Positions 11,542 through 20,827 of a stretch of 64,000 bases of DNA are shown piece after piece. This DNA is from Nematopogon swammerdamellus. Taxonomy: Eukaryota; Arthropoda; Insecta; Lepidoptera; Adelidae. The notes under the pieces are model-generated. The model did no database searches and was not told the DNA's origin. It saw only the letters and a program-made list of their open reading frames with translations. Every line of letters begins with the position of its first letter. Position 1 is the first letter of the stretch. Made by a program: the position numbers and the translations under genes. The DNA lies in assembly GCA_946902875.1 (NCBI GenBank), contig OX336340.1, positions 355,501-419,500 of the forward strand. The letters run 5' to 3'.

Positions 11542-11800
11542 TGTCAGCCTCGGTAGCGCAGTGGACTATGCACAAGTGTTCGATCGTCGAAGTTAAGCAC
11601 ATCGGGCGCGGTTAGACTTTGGATGGGTGACCGTGCGACCGTTAAAGCTGGCCGTGGTTTCAAGTTCACTTTGTTTTCAGTTCAGTTCAGTGTAGGCGGC
11701 ATGATTAAAGGAAAGTACTGCCATGGCACCTAGTTCACCATGGTGCGAAGATGGTGAGGTGCGTGGATGATGTAGCAAACCATGTAAAGTGTCTTTAAAA
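11542..11800 (+). mobile_element. 5S-headed SINE, divergent copy
   Basis: The head reads CAGCCTCGGTAGCGCAGTGG, then AAGTTAAGCACATCGGGCGC and CTTTGGATGGGTGACCG. These match the internal control region of 5S rRNA genes. The core is deleted, and the body resumes with TTCAGTGTAGGCGGCATGAT and CATGGCACCTAGTTCACC. The tail is degraded. Confidence 0.75.
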
Positions 11801-13030
11801 AATATATTATATCCAATATAAAGTTACGTCTGACATCGTCATTCGAATCGTAATTCCCGCGCCACGACCGTTCACGAGGTAGCCAATAAAATCGATCTTT
11901 ACGCTTTCTACGGGTGGGTCCTCCTCCCATCCACTATTAAGTGCGCTGTCAATTACCATTAGTCACGGAGCCCTAAAGCAGCTGTTAAGTAAACGGCAGA
12001 TAGCCTCGTCAATTAGACTGAATTGATCGCTGTCCATCCGCTACGCAAGGGTTGCTCCGTTTGATTACGTTAGCAAAAATGCGACTATAGACGCTTAAAC
12101 CGGTTCTACGGGTACTATCATGGACGCTGCTCGGAGGAACTTGCATCACTTATTTCTTGGCATTCAAACTATGTTCACAGCACTCGACGCTGAGAAATTT
12201 TTGTTGTTGACATTGAGTTTTTGAGGAGCCATATTGTTTCACAATATCGTTCCTCTGTCGTACCGCTGATGGCGTGTGGAACTGTATACCGGCGAGTGTG
12301 TGTGCGAGTGTGTTTCCTGATCATTTCAACCTGGGAGTCTTCAAACGTCTCGTATTAAGTGTTTCTTTATTCCGCCAATCTGTTTGTATGGCGTCTCGCT
12401 GAGCTCCCGTGGATTTGAATGTTTTCGTTATGGTTCCTCAGCACAGCCACCCATGTTATTGTTATTGTTGTTTGCTGTCCAGCCTATTGGGAAGGCGGGT
12501 GGGCCATTCTCCGCACGGAGACCTCAAGACAGCCACCCATATTGGATATCATAAAAAAAAACGCCAACAACTTGAGCCAGTACGCTTCCGTGCCTATTTC
12601 AATTACTTGAAAATTATTAACAAGAATGAAGAAAGAATTAAAAAGAACACATACAGTTTTTCTCTAAAGTGTCTAGTTTTCGAGATATGAATTTTTGAAA
12701 TGTATGTTTTCGTCTAGTGTAATTTAACGCGTTGTTGCCGCTCCGCGCCCTCCGCCTGCCGACCTCCAGTCCTCCACTCACAAAGCTATCCCCCGCCCCT
12801 CCCGCCAACACCTCCGTCCGAGGCGCTCACGGCTCTCCCGCTCTTCCCCCCTCCGCACGGCCCTGTTGTCATTAGATCATTTTTACACTAAAATAATCAA
12901 TTAGTTTGTATGAAAACTGTAACTTTTTATTTAAAGGGAATTCAGAAAAAGTTATTTTACTTTTTTGTTACTCTTGATCCCAATAATAATTTCATAAATT
13001 TAATGTACTCGCCGTTTTTACACCCTGTAT
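11801..13030. other. no gene seen; possible old DNA-transposon remnants
   Basis: No supported coding gene. The segment CAGCCACCCAT occurs twice (12445 and 12532) about 90 bp apart. A C-rich stretch with CCCGCCCCTCCCGCC lies at 12740-12860. Confidence 0.4.
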
Positions 13031-13633
13031 ACTACGCGGCTCATACAGTTTACATATTGTGTGGTGAGGTGTCGCAGGCATTGTCGCACGTGTGTCCCAC
13101 CCAACAGGCAGGCAGGACGCGAAGTGTGCTGGCTGGCTGTCACGGCGCTGCGCCCAACACTATGCGACTGCGCACTACAGCCTCCCGTCCTCGCCCCCGC
13201 CTCCGCCCCCCACCCGCGTCGCACCGCCACACAAGCAAACTGCGAATCGGCACCTGTCAGTCACTTGCCAAATGCACTGTTCCGAGCGCCGCGCACACAT
13301 CGTAGAATACACTATGTCGCGCCTCTACAAAGTCCACCGAGGCACAGATTACTTAATAGTTACTTCGTAACAGATAAATCACTCCATTGAAAATGTTCCT
13401 ACCTTCGGGCTTTAACAGCCTACTGTTTCACGTCGCCAATCGCTGCGTGCGAAAATGTACCTTAACGATCGAGTGTTAAGTGGTTATTGCTTTGCAGCTG
13501 CGTGCAGTTGCGTGGGCGAGCGTATGTATACTTCGCGCGGCTGACGAATTTCCACTGAAATAGACCGCCGGCGGCCCGTCGGGCGGTAGGTAGTTAGCGC
13601 GCGCAGGTACATAGAGTGCGTGAGGCCTGACCG
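13031..13633. other. GC-rich block, no gene seen
   Basis: Several overlapping open frames exist in the GC-rich 13030-13390 part in multiple frames. None has a recognisable domain, and the C/P/R-rich translations are what GC-rich non-coding DNA gives. Confidence 0.45.
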
Positions 13634-13960
13634 AGGCTTAATATTTTTCAAGGTTTCGTATCCATACCAAAGCCTATTATTAAGCTCAAGCCGCGTCTCC
13701 TGCGCATGTTTTTAAACACATTTGTTTTCATGCAAATGTGTGGGCCACGCCCCAATGTTTCGATGTTTCTGTGTAATGTTTCGAAAAAAAAACATTCGCA
13801 GGAGACGCGGCTTTACGCCATCTGTCTGTCTGTTGTTTGTCTGTATGTCCGTCCGTCCGCCCTAGGGCTGTATCTTCTGAACCGCGATAGGTAGAATTAA
13901 ATAGGTAAAGCTCAATGGTGCACGTCGTCATCTTCGGAGGAACTTGAACTTCGCGCCTAT
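13634..13960 (+). repeat. lepidopteran dispersed repeat (CTGTCTGTC type), interrupted
   Basis: Starts GGTTTCGTATCCATACCAAA and carries the CTGTCTGTCTG, then GTCCGTCCGTCCG block and GGGCTGTATCTTCTGAACCG. The same series occurs at 24712-24895, 25021-25415 and 57290-57375. A ~90-bp segment (13695-13790) flanked by GCCGCGTCTCCTGCG and CGCAGGAGACGCGGC interrupts it. Confidence 0.6.
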
Positions 13961-14217
13961 CTGAATTTGACCCTGCTTCCCATAACACAGGGAACCCTAG
14001 CTTGAGAAGCAGGGCTCCAGGAAAATACGGCCCACTATAATATGTAAATATAATATTAGGTACTAACTCTACTAACCACTGTTTTTGTTCTAATTAATTA
14101 TAAGAAAATTGTTGTTACCTACCTACTGAAACTTTCGGCTGTGTAATATGTAAATTTTAGTAATAAATATTTTAGTATTTTTTTAGTAATCTGACGTTAC
14201 GACCGCTTGTACCACCG

Positions 14218-14433
14218 TGTTTTCATTTTACGAAGGCACGAGGGGTATGAGGTAGGAAGTGGTGTGAGACCGCGCGGAGCTCAGTAGGGAACGACTCGGT
14301 TCGACGGAGCGATGCGGAGACGTGTAGAACATGTGTACCGACCGGGCGCCGAGTTGATTCTCTACTGAGCTCCGCGCGGTCACCTCTCGCACCACTTCCT
14401 ACCTCGTACCCCTCGTGCCTTCGTAAAATTAAA
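14218..14433. repeat. foldback MITE-like element, ~70-bp arms
   Basis: The left arm at 14219-14288 (TTTTACGAAGGCACGAGGGG at its start) is repeated as a reverse complement at about 14363-14433. The spacer is ~75 bp and GC-rich. The arms differ at only a few positions. No coding content. Confidence 0.8.
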
Positions 14434-15011
14434 ACACTCTACGCCGGGACGGACGCTACAGGATACACTGCACTCCCGCCGCCGCGGTGTCCGGAGTTTT
14501 CTGCCAGGAAATATTTTCCTCTCGGACGTTTTCCGCACGATTCTTCGGAAAATAGACGCGTCCGCCGCCCCCCGCCCCCGCCACGCCCCCGCCCGGCGCC
14601 CACACGTCACTGCGACATGCAGCCTTTTTGGAAAAGTTGGCTGACGACGATAGAAAAACTTTTGAACCGCCGGAAACGCTACGGGCGCTACTTGCGGGAA
14701 TTGCTAAAAATAGTGCGTTGGTTTTTTTTAGGTTTTGACAATATCGGTACGAATAGATTTTCATTTCACACCGCGGAATTTATGTTGACTAGCCGATACT
14801 GCAAATTCGCTTTCTCGAAAATGTATCCTAAGTCCTGAAGCGTTGTTGTTTCGATCGAGTCCGGCTTCGTGGTGAGCTGAGACGTATTTATTAGGATTCC
14901 GTATCCGTATGGAAGCAATAAGGGTAGGTACGCTAATATAGAGTTATAATTTTATTCGGTGTCTTTTCAAATCAAATTAAAATCATTTATTCAGTGATTA
15001 TAAAAATTAAC
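14434..15011. other. no gene seen before the Polinton
   Basis: GC-rich to 14600, then AT-rich. A degraded CCGTATCCGTATGGAAGC piece of the dispersed repeat lies near 14898. No supported gene. Confidence 0.45.
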
Positions 15012-15017
15012 ATAGTG
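15012..15017. repeat. Polinton left target-site duplication ATAGTG
   Basis: ATAGTG lies directly before the AGTAGT start of the inverted repeat and recurs directly after its right end at 32588-32593. Six base pairs is the standard target duplication of Polintons. Confidence 0.95.
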
Positions 15018-15055
15018 AGTAGTGTATAATTGGGCAAGCTATATCTCATTTCATT
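15018..15055 (+). repeat. Polinton left terminal inverted repeat, 38 bp
   Basis: Starts AGTAGTGTATAATTGGGCAA and is an exact reverse complement of 32550-32587. The 5'-AG...CT-3' ends are typical of Polintons. Beyond 38 bp the two ends diverge. A GAACGACG segment recurs at both ends if a ~40-bp left-end insertion is allowed. Confidence 0.95.
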
Positions 15056-15749
15056 CGATCTAGCTTTCCCAATATACACTTTTTTAAATTAACTATCGAA
15101 CGACGGATAAAACGCTTTTTTATTTTCATCGAACGTAAAAACAACCCGATAATTCATTCTAACAATACATTTGGCTCAATCGTATCCAACCCATCTATCC
15201 GTTCATGTATACGTCTTATTACAGTATAAATTTAGCAAATTAAAAGCAAAAAATACTCATTCAGTAAAATTTTCAACATTACAACACTTTCTGGTAGAAC
15301 ATAAGGTACAACATTTTCTGATTATGTATGACTTCCTTTACGATCAGAGGCTTTGCTTTGCGATCAGTGGGTTTGCGATCAATGCTGCACTGGGCAAGCT
15401 ATATCTCATTTCATTCGATCTAGCTTTCCCAATATACACTTTTTTAAATTAACTATCGAACGACGGATAAAACGCTTTTTTATTTTCATCGAACGTAAAA
15501 ACAACCCAATAATTCATTCTAACAATACATTTGGCTCAATCGTATCCAACCCATATCTATCCGTTCATGTATACGTCTTATTACAGTATAAATTTAGCAA
15601 ATTAAAAGCAAAAAATACTCAGTAAAATTTTCAACATTACAACACTTTCTGGTAGAACATAAGGTACAACATTTTCTGATTATGTATGACTTCCTTTACG
15701 ATCAGAGGCTTTGCTTTGCGTTCAGTGGTTTGCGATCAATGCTGCACTG
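15031..15749 (+). repeat. two tandem 360-bp subterminal repeats
   Basis: Two nearly identical units, 15031-15390 and 15391-15749, each start TGGGCAAGCTATATCTCATT and end near AATGCTGCAC. The first 25 bp of each unit are part of the terminal repeat sequence, so an internal copy of terminal sequence sits 360 bp inside the element. Confidence 0.9.
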
Positions 15750-16244
15750 TGATTTCATTACTCTGAACCTCTGAACTTATACCTGACTCTCAATCAAATA
15801 CACCCTCATATTCGCATGGAATAGTAACACATACATAAATCGGTTAAGATGAACTAATCTGACCGTATTAGGATGTTTTATTTTTCTTATTCCTAATTTA
15901 GATTTACAGTGAATTGCACGCTCATTGTATTATTATTAGAGTGATCCGTGCATCATATAATGAACAACTCCTTTTTCATCAACTCTGAGATAGTGTCGAA
16001 CCGTGTCTGTAATGTGATCCCCTCATAACATTAAGGTACAGTCAAATCAAAAATATTACTAACTTTGTTTATCAATATCTGGAAAGTACTTTATAAATTA
16101 GGATTACAGTGAAAAGCCAGGTATTTCTTCATAGTAATTTATTTATAAGTATAATTACTATACTACTAAAAATAAAAAATTAAGTAAATCAAGGCATAAT
16201 TATTACAATAAATTTGATAACTTATAATGTATGCATTTGAACAA
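15750..16244. other. Polinton left subterminal spacer
   Basis: AT-rich, with no gene. TTTATT at 16138-16143 is AATAAA on the minus strand and suits a poly(A) signal for the leftward capsid genes. Confidence 0.5.
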
Positions 16245-17462
16245 TTACGATATTTTTTTTACGATATTACTTAGGGGTTTATATTCTATTATACAATCAT
16301 TCAGTATGAGACAATAAGCTGCTGTATTATCAGGAATCTCCTTATCGCTCTCAATTTCGACGCGAACATCTATGGGGCCTGATTTAATGGATTCGTTCTG
16401 ACGAGAGCAGTCAATGATAAAAAGTGGTGCTTTATTTTTAAAGTTGGATAAACTTAGCAAAGGGCTCGCCTGACGCCCGTAATAAGATTGTTGAAATTTT
16501 GTATATAACTCATACAACAAAGCATACTTATCTTCATCAAATTTTATAGAGAGCGAATCATACGGATAATAATTGGAGTTTAAAAGTACTTTAACCTCAC
16601 GTAAATTGCAATGATCAAAATGAGACATGTTAGAAATCTTAGAATTCTTTCGATTGGTCTGAAGCCCTAAGATGACAAATCTAGGTTTCTCTATTTGACT
16701 CGATGTCTTAATAGACCACGTGTGTTTGGTTGTTTTAGGTAAAAGCGGATATTCGTATAAATCCCAGTTCCTGAAGGCAATTTGTAAACTTTTATCTTTT
16801 TCCAAATATTTAAGCAAATGCAAGCGTTCTCGATCTGAAACTTTTACATGGGGGACTCTCCATACAATTTTAGAGATTTTTACTTCGGATACAAATTCCC
16901 CCTGATTTAATTTCAAACTGTTCACATTAGTGCTGCTTCTTAAAAGTACAAGTTCATGTTTACAATTTATTATAATTTTCTTGTAATCCTCTGCGAACCC
17001 GAATATTTTATTTAGCGGTATGTTCACGCTAAAACGACCGTCACTATTCTGAATTTCAGAGGGGTTCCAACCCCAAGCTGCTGCCATTTTCGAGTCAATT
17101 TCATTCATTGAAATGTATGACTTTATAGTTGTAGTAATGCCTGCATTTTTAATTTTATCTATTTCAACACCATTCAGTTCATACCTGATGTCTTGGAATA
17201 GAAATAAAATTGGATTGTTTATGAAAGTGACGTTGGGAACTCTTTCAGGTTTGTTATCTGCGCCAGTTTTGTATACATAGAAAGCACCTTCAATGTATAT
17301 CGAACTTTCTGAAGGAAGAACATACAAATCTTGTTGGTTTATAGGGATTCTGATCTCGTCATTATTATTAAAACTGTTAACGTAGGGTTTATAGGAATGT
17401 ACTTCGATGCTTTCAATAGATTCATCGTAGGCTGGAGGTTCCGTTATGTTTAAGATGTTCAT
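16245..17462 (-). CDS. major capsid (hexon-like) protein of the Polinton
   Basis: A 405-aa protein starting MNILNITEPPAYDESIE. It contains the segments NDEIRIPINQQDLYVLPSES and a C-terminal part ending IEYKPLSNIVKKIS. No catalytic motif is visible. Strand-rich sequence, length, and position as the last gene of the virion cluster (after penton, protease and phospholipase genes) fit the double-jelly-roll major capsid protein expected of adintovirus-like Polintons. It would form the pseudo-hexameric capsomers of the shell. The function is from gene order and from my recollection of similar arthropod Polinton proteins, not from a structure prediction. Its ATG overlaps the stop of a 37-codon ORF as ATGA. 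It is uninterrupted. Confidence 0.7.
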   Translation of the reverse strand: MNILNITEPPAYDESIESIEVHSYKPYVNSFNNNDEIRIPINQQDLYVLPSESSIYIEGAFYVYKTGADNKPERVPNVTFINNPILFLFQDIRYELNGVEIDKIKNAGITTTIKSYISMNEIDSKMAAAWGWNPSEIQNSDGRFSVNIPLNKIFGFAEDYKKIIINCKHELVLLRSSTNVNSLKLNQGEFVSEVKISKIVWRVPHVKVSDRERLHLLKYLEKDKSLQIAFRNWDLYEYPLLPKTTKHTWSIKTSSQIEKPRFVILGLQTNRKNSKISNMSHFDHCNLREVKVLLNSNYYPYDSLSIKFDEDKYALLYELYTKFQQSYYGRQASPLLSLSNFKNKAPLFIIDCSRQNESIKSGPIDVRVEIESDKEIPDNTAAYCLILNDCIIEYKPLSNIVKKIS

Positions 17463-17572
17463 TTTAATAACCCGATAAGTTTAAGAAATTGTTTATTTTT
17501 GTCGGTTAATTTAATTTCACGTCTTTCTCGTCGAATACACCGCTCTTTACTAACACGATTGTTCTGAACCAT
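17459..17572 (-). CDS. small basic ORF (37 aa) overlapping the capsid gene start
   Basis: An ATG at 17572 opens 37 codons starting MVQNNRVSKERCIRR, rich in Arg and Lys. Its TGA shares bases with the capsid gene ATG (ATGA), and it sits 20 bp downstream of the penton-like gene, so it fills the gap in a tightly packed cluster. I do not recognise the protein. It may be a small basic virion or DNA-binding protein, or merely an upstream ORF that sets re-initiation at the capsid ATG. Length alone gives weak support. Confidence 0.4.
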   Translation of the reverse strand: MVQNNRVSKERCIRRERREIKLTDKNKQFLKLIGLLK

Positions 17573-17592
17573 ACCTATTTTATTGAACAAAA

Positions 17593-18267
17593 TCATAATG
17601 TTTTTCTTAAGTGTAAACACAAATATATATCTTCTTCCCGAAGATTAATTAAATTGTTGCCAGTATCGAGTATTCTAATGTTGATTGAAGATATAGACTT
17701 TTGATTAACGGGAAAGTAAACAATGTTTTCTGGTTTTTCTAAAATCCTGTAACCCGGCGGTACGTTCGGTATGAACTCGTGAATTATATGTGATGGTTTT
17801 CCGTTTGCAAATGAGCCACTCAAAATATCACATTCGATCCTAATGACGGTTGTCGGTAGAATGTTGACAGGATAGGTTGATTCGTGCATTTTATTTGCTT
17901 TAAGAACTTCTTTAGGAAAGCCCAGCAATGTAACAATGGAGTTAGATTTTTCAAAGTGTATATCTTTTGAGCAAATAATATTACATTTTAGAGTGTTGTT
18001 ATTCGATGATATATTAATATTACTATCATGAATATGATTTTTTAAATATTCGGAAATGTCTTCTAGCTCGTATGATCCCTCTGGAATTTCGATAACATAA
18101 TTATCATCATAGTGAAATTTATTGTTCTTATAGTCTACATTGGGGATAGAATTAAATGTCGCAAAATATAGTAACCCGCATTCATACTCGCCGTTTAATT
18201 GAAGGGCTGGTAAATAATTTGTTGTTAAGCTAGAGGCGTTGCCAGTGACCGACAGTGTGAATGACAT
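17593..18267 (-). CDS. penton/minor capsid-like jelly-roll protein of the Polinton
   Basis: A 224-aa protein starting MSFTLSVTGNASSLTTNYLP. The early segment GEYECGLLYFATFNSIPNVD and the later EIPEGSYELEDISEYLKNHI alternate short beta-type strands with Gly/Pro turns. There is no catalytic motif. Position next to the capsid, protease and phospholipase genes, and size, match the single-jelly-roll penton protein of Polintons and adintoviruses, which occupies the fivefold vertices. The reading frame is intact from a clear ATG (ATGTCATTCACA). Assignment is from size, gene order and general sequence character. Confidence 0.65.
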   Translation of the reverse strand: MSFTLSVTGNASSLTTNYLPALQLNGEYECGLLYFATFNSIPNVDYKNNKFHYDDNYVIEIPEGSYELEDISEYLKNHIHDSNINISSNNNTLKCNIICSKDIHFEKSNSIVTLLGFPKEVLKANKMHESTYPVNILPTTVIRIECDILSGSFANGKPSHIIHEFIPNVPPGYRILEKPENIVYFPVNQKSISSINIRILDTGNNLINLREEDIYLCLHLRKTL

Positions 18268-18302
18268 TTCGAAAAATGATGAATTTTAAAATTGAGCATT
18301 AC

Positions 18303-18698
18303 TTATAAATGAAGTTGCCAAAAAAAATTAAGAAACTCGATGCAAAGATGACCACAGTTTTTTCCATTAAATGTTTGATATCTTTTATAGTTGTAAAAAA
18401 TATTTTCGCACTTCAAATAGTTGATTATTTCTAAAGGAGGCATCAAATCTCCAAAGCTGTCAAAATATTCAGCATAATTATTTATTTTAGTGTAGGCTAC
18501 CCAGTGAGTTCCTTGATTCAGGATGCTGTCCAAATTTACTATGCCACATTCAACATCACGAACTTTCCTCGGCAAAGTATCCCTCATATATACACCTCTG
18601 AAATAGGGGATATCTTGCGCGTATTTTACGATGTCAATATTGGTAAGTGCTCGTCTAGGCAGCCGCTTTATTAGTTTTTTTGCAAATTTAAATATATT
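18303..18698 (-). CDS. PRO: adenain-like cysteine protease, N-terminal start unclear
   Basis: The first ATG (18587) gives 94 aa. The frame is open upstream to 18698, and this upstream part looks like genuine protease sequence (RRALTNIDIVKYAQDIPYF). In the 94-aa numbering the catalytic residues appear to be His28 (in GTHWVAY), Asp43 (in YFDSFG), Gln71 and Cys78 (in NCGHLC). The seven-residue Gln-to-Cys spacing is the same as in adenovirus protease. The enzyme should process capsid precursors during virion maturation. The open frame overlaps the 3' end of the phospholipase gene by 28 bp and has no ATG before residue Met at 18587. The start may be non-ATG, made by splicing or re-initiation, or lost. 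Confidence 0.8.
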   Translation of the reverse strand, partial: NIFKFAKKLIKRLPRRALTNIDIVKYAQDIPYFRGVYMRDTLPRKVRDVECGIVNLDSILNQGTHWVAYTKINNYAEYFDSFGDLMPPLEIINYLKCENIFYNYKRYQTFNGKNCGHLCIEFLNFFWQLHL

Positions 18699-19414
18699 TT
18701 ACGACCATTCTTATACGGTTTAATATGTAAGCCGTGACCTATAACAACCGATTCCATTGCTTGGTTATGTCTTTGGGCTTCTTTTAGTTGTTGTTGCGCA
18801 GCTTTAGCATCGTTAACAGCTTTCGCTATACCCGCAGCCCCACCAGCCAAGCTTCCCAAAGCAGATAAACCGGCGAAAATAGGTATAAGAGGAAGGAATC
18901 CCCCCGTTTTTGGTATTGGTATAATTCGAGGTAATTTAATAACGTCTTTACCCCCTTTTAAAAATTGTTTTGCACAAGCAAAGGCGTGCTTAATAGCAGT
19001 TTTCTTATTTTTTGGTTTAAGTTTATTCAAGTTTGACCGAATTTTTGAAACAATTTTTTTGAAAGCTCTGGATTTTTTCTTGACACCTGCTCCAGCTGCA
19101 ATCTTGGCATTCATAATATTTTTAACAAGCCATGATGCAATTTTTTCACCTTTCCCAGCTTTGTTCGATTTTAATCGTTTAGCTGCGTTTTCCATTAACT
19201 TCACATCGGCTATATGGCGGTTACTCATATCTTTAAATTTCATATAAGCAATGTCGTGCTCTTTACAATACTCGTCCAATTTATTCACCCCTCTATCACC
19301 TTGAAGTAATCTCTTCTCTAACTTAGTTCCAGGCCCGCAATAATTGTAACCGGGTAGATGAATTTCAAAAGGTAATTTATTTATTAACTTATCGACTAGT
19401 CCTCTTCCTTTCAT
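18671..19414 (-). CDS. virion protein with parvovirus-type phospholipase A2 domain
   Basis: A 247-aa protein. Residues 20-60 carry the phospholipase A2 signature: Y25-C-G-P-G29 (calcium-binding loop) and H53-D54 with Tyr57 (catalytic His/Asp). This is the arrangement found in the unique N-terminal region of parvovirus VP1 and in adintovirus virion proteins, where it helps the particle breach endosomal membranes. Residues ~110-145 are very basic (KKKSRAFKKIVSKIR). Residues ~170-200 form a hydrophobic Gly/Ala-rich segment (LSALGSLAGGAAGIAKAV) that could be membrane-active. All the key residues are present, and the frame is intact from ATG to TAA. Domain identity is strong; the role in entry is inferred from the family. 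Confidence 0.9.
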   Translation of the reverse strand: MKGRGLVDKLINKLPFEIHLPGYNYCGPGTKLEKRLLQGDRGVNKLDEYCKEHDIAYMKFKDMSNRHIADVKLMENAAKRLKSNKAGKGEKIASWLVKNIMNAKIAAGAGVKKKSRAFKKIVSKIRSNLNKLKPKNKKTAIKHAFACAKQFLKGGKDVIKLPRIIPIPKTGGFLPLIPIFAGLSALGSLAGGAAGIAKAVNDAKAAQQQLKEAQRHNQAMESVVIGHGLHIKPYKNGRKIYLNLQKN

Positions 19415-19456
19415 AAGTAAACACTAAATGACTTACAATTACATTGTTTTACATTT

Positions 19457-20386
19457 TTATAATTTATTGTCATTATAAATCCAACTGTTCTCTGTTGAAG
19501 GTAAGCCGAGCCATTTAACAAATGATTTATTACCTCTTCGTTTAAGTACTTTTTCAACTAGATAGATATCAGGATATTTAGTTTTTAACAATTCTTGCTC
19601 ATAAAAGCATCCTGAAATTATTTGATTTTTCATATCTTTTAATATGTATGTTGCAGGATTCCTAGTTTTGATAGCAATAATTTTGAACAATTCTGCTGAC
19701 CAATTAGGTCCATAACCCTTCCCAAAAGCTCCTTTATATTTACTCACGCGGACATAGTCACCCACTTTACATTTAGGCATTCGTTGAATTTTATGTTTAT
19801 TGAGTTTTGCTTTTATATTGGAAAGAACAGTGTGCATATTGAAGCGATTTACATCTACAGGCTTAAACTGTGTTGTGCTATGTAAAGTATTATTATAATT
19901 ATTTATAATACCCGTTAAAGGTTTTCCTACCCATTTGTAATTACCACTTAAACTAAAGTGTTTGTACAGTCTATTTTTCAAAGTTCTTATAAAGCGCTCT
20001 ACTATAGAAGCTTTCTTAACAGAATATGTCGAGTAATGATTAATAGAATATTTTTTCATAAGATTTTTGAACAATTCATTATAAAATTCTTTCCCGTGAT
20101 CAGTTTGTAAATTCATGGGTTTTCTTTTCTTCTCTAAAACTAACTGCATAGCCTTAGCAACGTCTGTTTGATTTTTAGTCTTTAAAGGAATTGCCCATGC
20201 GTATTTTGAGAGCGCGTCGATAACGACCAATATTAAGTTGTAACCTTGGTTTTTATCGGCAAAGGTTCTCATCTCCGCTAAATCTGCCTGCCACAAGTCG
20301 TCAATATTTTTCAATTCTACATGACGGCGAGGAAAGTTCTTGCGCGCAGGCTTGTGTATTTCTTCAACGATATCCTCTTTACTCAT
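19457..20386 (-). CDS. INT: DDE integrase with C-terminal chromodomain
   Basis: A 309-aa protein. The retroviral-type catalytic triad is visible as Asp35 (LWQADLAEM), Asp96 (LQTDHGKEFYN) and Glu130 (KKASIVERF), with D-x60-D-x33-E spacing. Residues ~205-225 form an SH3-like basic region (CKVGDYVRVSKYKGAFGKGY). Residues ~271-305 match a chromodomain (VEKVLKRRGNKSFVKW then LGLPSTENSWI). It should insert the linear genome into chromosomes and make 6-bp duplications, and the chromodomain may steer it to particular chromatin. The usual N-terminal zinc-binding HHCC domain is not seen. The ATG shares a base with the stop of the next upstream gene (TAATG). The frame is intact. Confidence 0.95.
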   Translation of the reverse strand: MSKEDIVEEIHKPARKNFPRRHVELKNIDDLWQADLAEMRTFADKNQGYNLILVVIDALSKYAWAIPLKTKNQTDVAKAMQLVLEKKRKPMNLQTDHGKEFYNELFKNLMKKYSINHYSTYSVKKASIVERFIRTLKNRLYKHFSLSGNYKWVGKPLTGIINNYNNTLHSTTQFKPVDVNRFNMHTVLSNIKAKLNKHKIQRMPKCKVGDYVRVSKYKGAFGKGYGPNWSAELFKIIAIKTRNPATYILKDMKNQIISGCFYEQELLKTKYPDIYLVEKVLKRRGNKSFVKWLGLPSTENSWIYNDNKL

Positions 20387-20739
20387 TATCTGGTAGATTT
20401 TTTTAAATCAGCGATAATGTGATCAACGTCTGTTTTCGTGTAGAATGTTTGATCATACTGTGTTTTTAACAATTCATAATTTCTTTTTATATCTATACTC
20501 AAGGTTTCGATTATCTTTTTAAGTTCTTTTTTTGAACAAAATTCGTTACCTAATTTGTCTACATACGACTTAGTGACAGCATCGTCAGCTTCTTGCGGCG
20601 GAAGGAGTCTTTTTAATCTAGATGATCTCGCATCAATATGCCCGTCTTCAGTTTTATAGATTCCCGTATCTACCGCATGTATTAATTCAGTTAATCTAAG
20701 TCTCTTGTGAACATGTTGACCGAACTTATCAACATTCAT
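20386..20739 (-). CDS. conserved Polinton small protein, coiled-coil, tail-fibre-like motif
   Basis: A 117-aa protein starting MNVDKFGQHVHKRLRL. Residues ~30-62 contain DGHIDARSSRLKRLLPP and then DAVTKSYVDKLG. The rest is a charged, probably coiled-coil helix (ELKKIIETLSIDIKRNYELL). The PP...DAVTKxYVD string resembles short motifs common near the N-termini of phage tail-fibre proteins, which suggests a trimeric fibre or adaptor, but this is only pattern resemblance. Similar small proteins accompany many arthropod Polintons. The stop overlaps the integrase ATG by one base (TAATG). Function unknown. Confidence 0.7.
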   Translation of the reverse strand: MNVDKFGQHVHKRLRLTELIHAVDTGIYKTEDGHIDARSSRLKRLLPPQEADDAVTKSYVDKLGNEFCSKKELKKIIETLSIDIKRNYELLKTQYDQTFYTKTDVDHIIADLKKSTR

Positions 20740-20827
20740 GGTTGCATAGATATGGATAGGATCGTGCTCGTAGAAAGCTCAAGTAATACTGTGCATATGT
20801 AGAATTTTGGGGGATTTATAAATGTTT

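Noticed and set aside
13030..13390. Overlapping GC-rich open frames of 70-131 codons
   Set aside because: Open in several frames at once, low-complexity Pro/Arg/Ala/Ser translations, no domain, no splice or leader signals.
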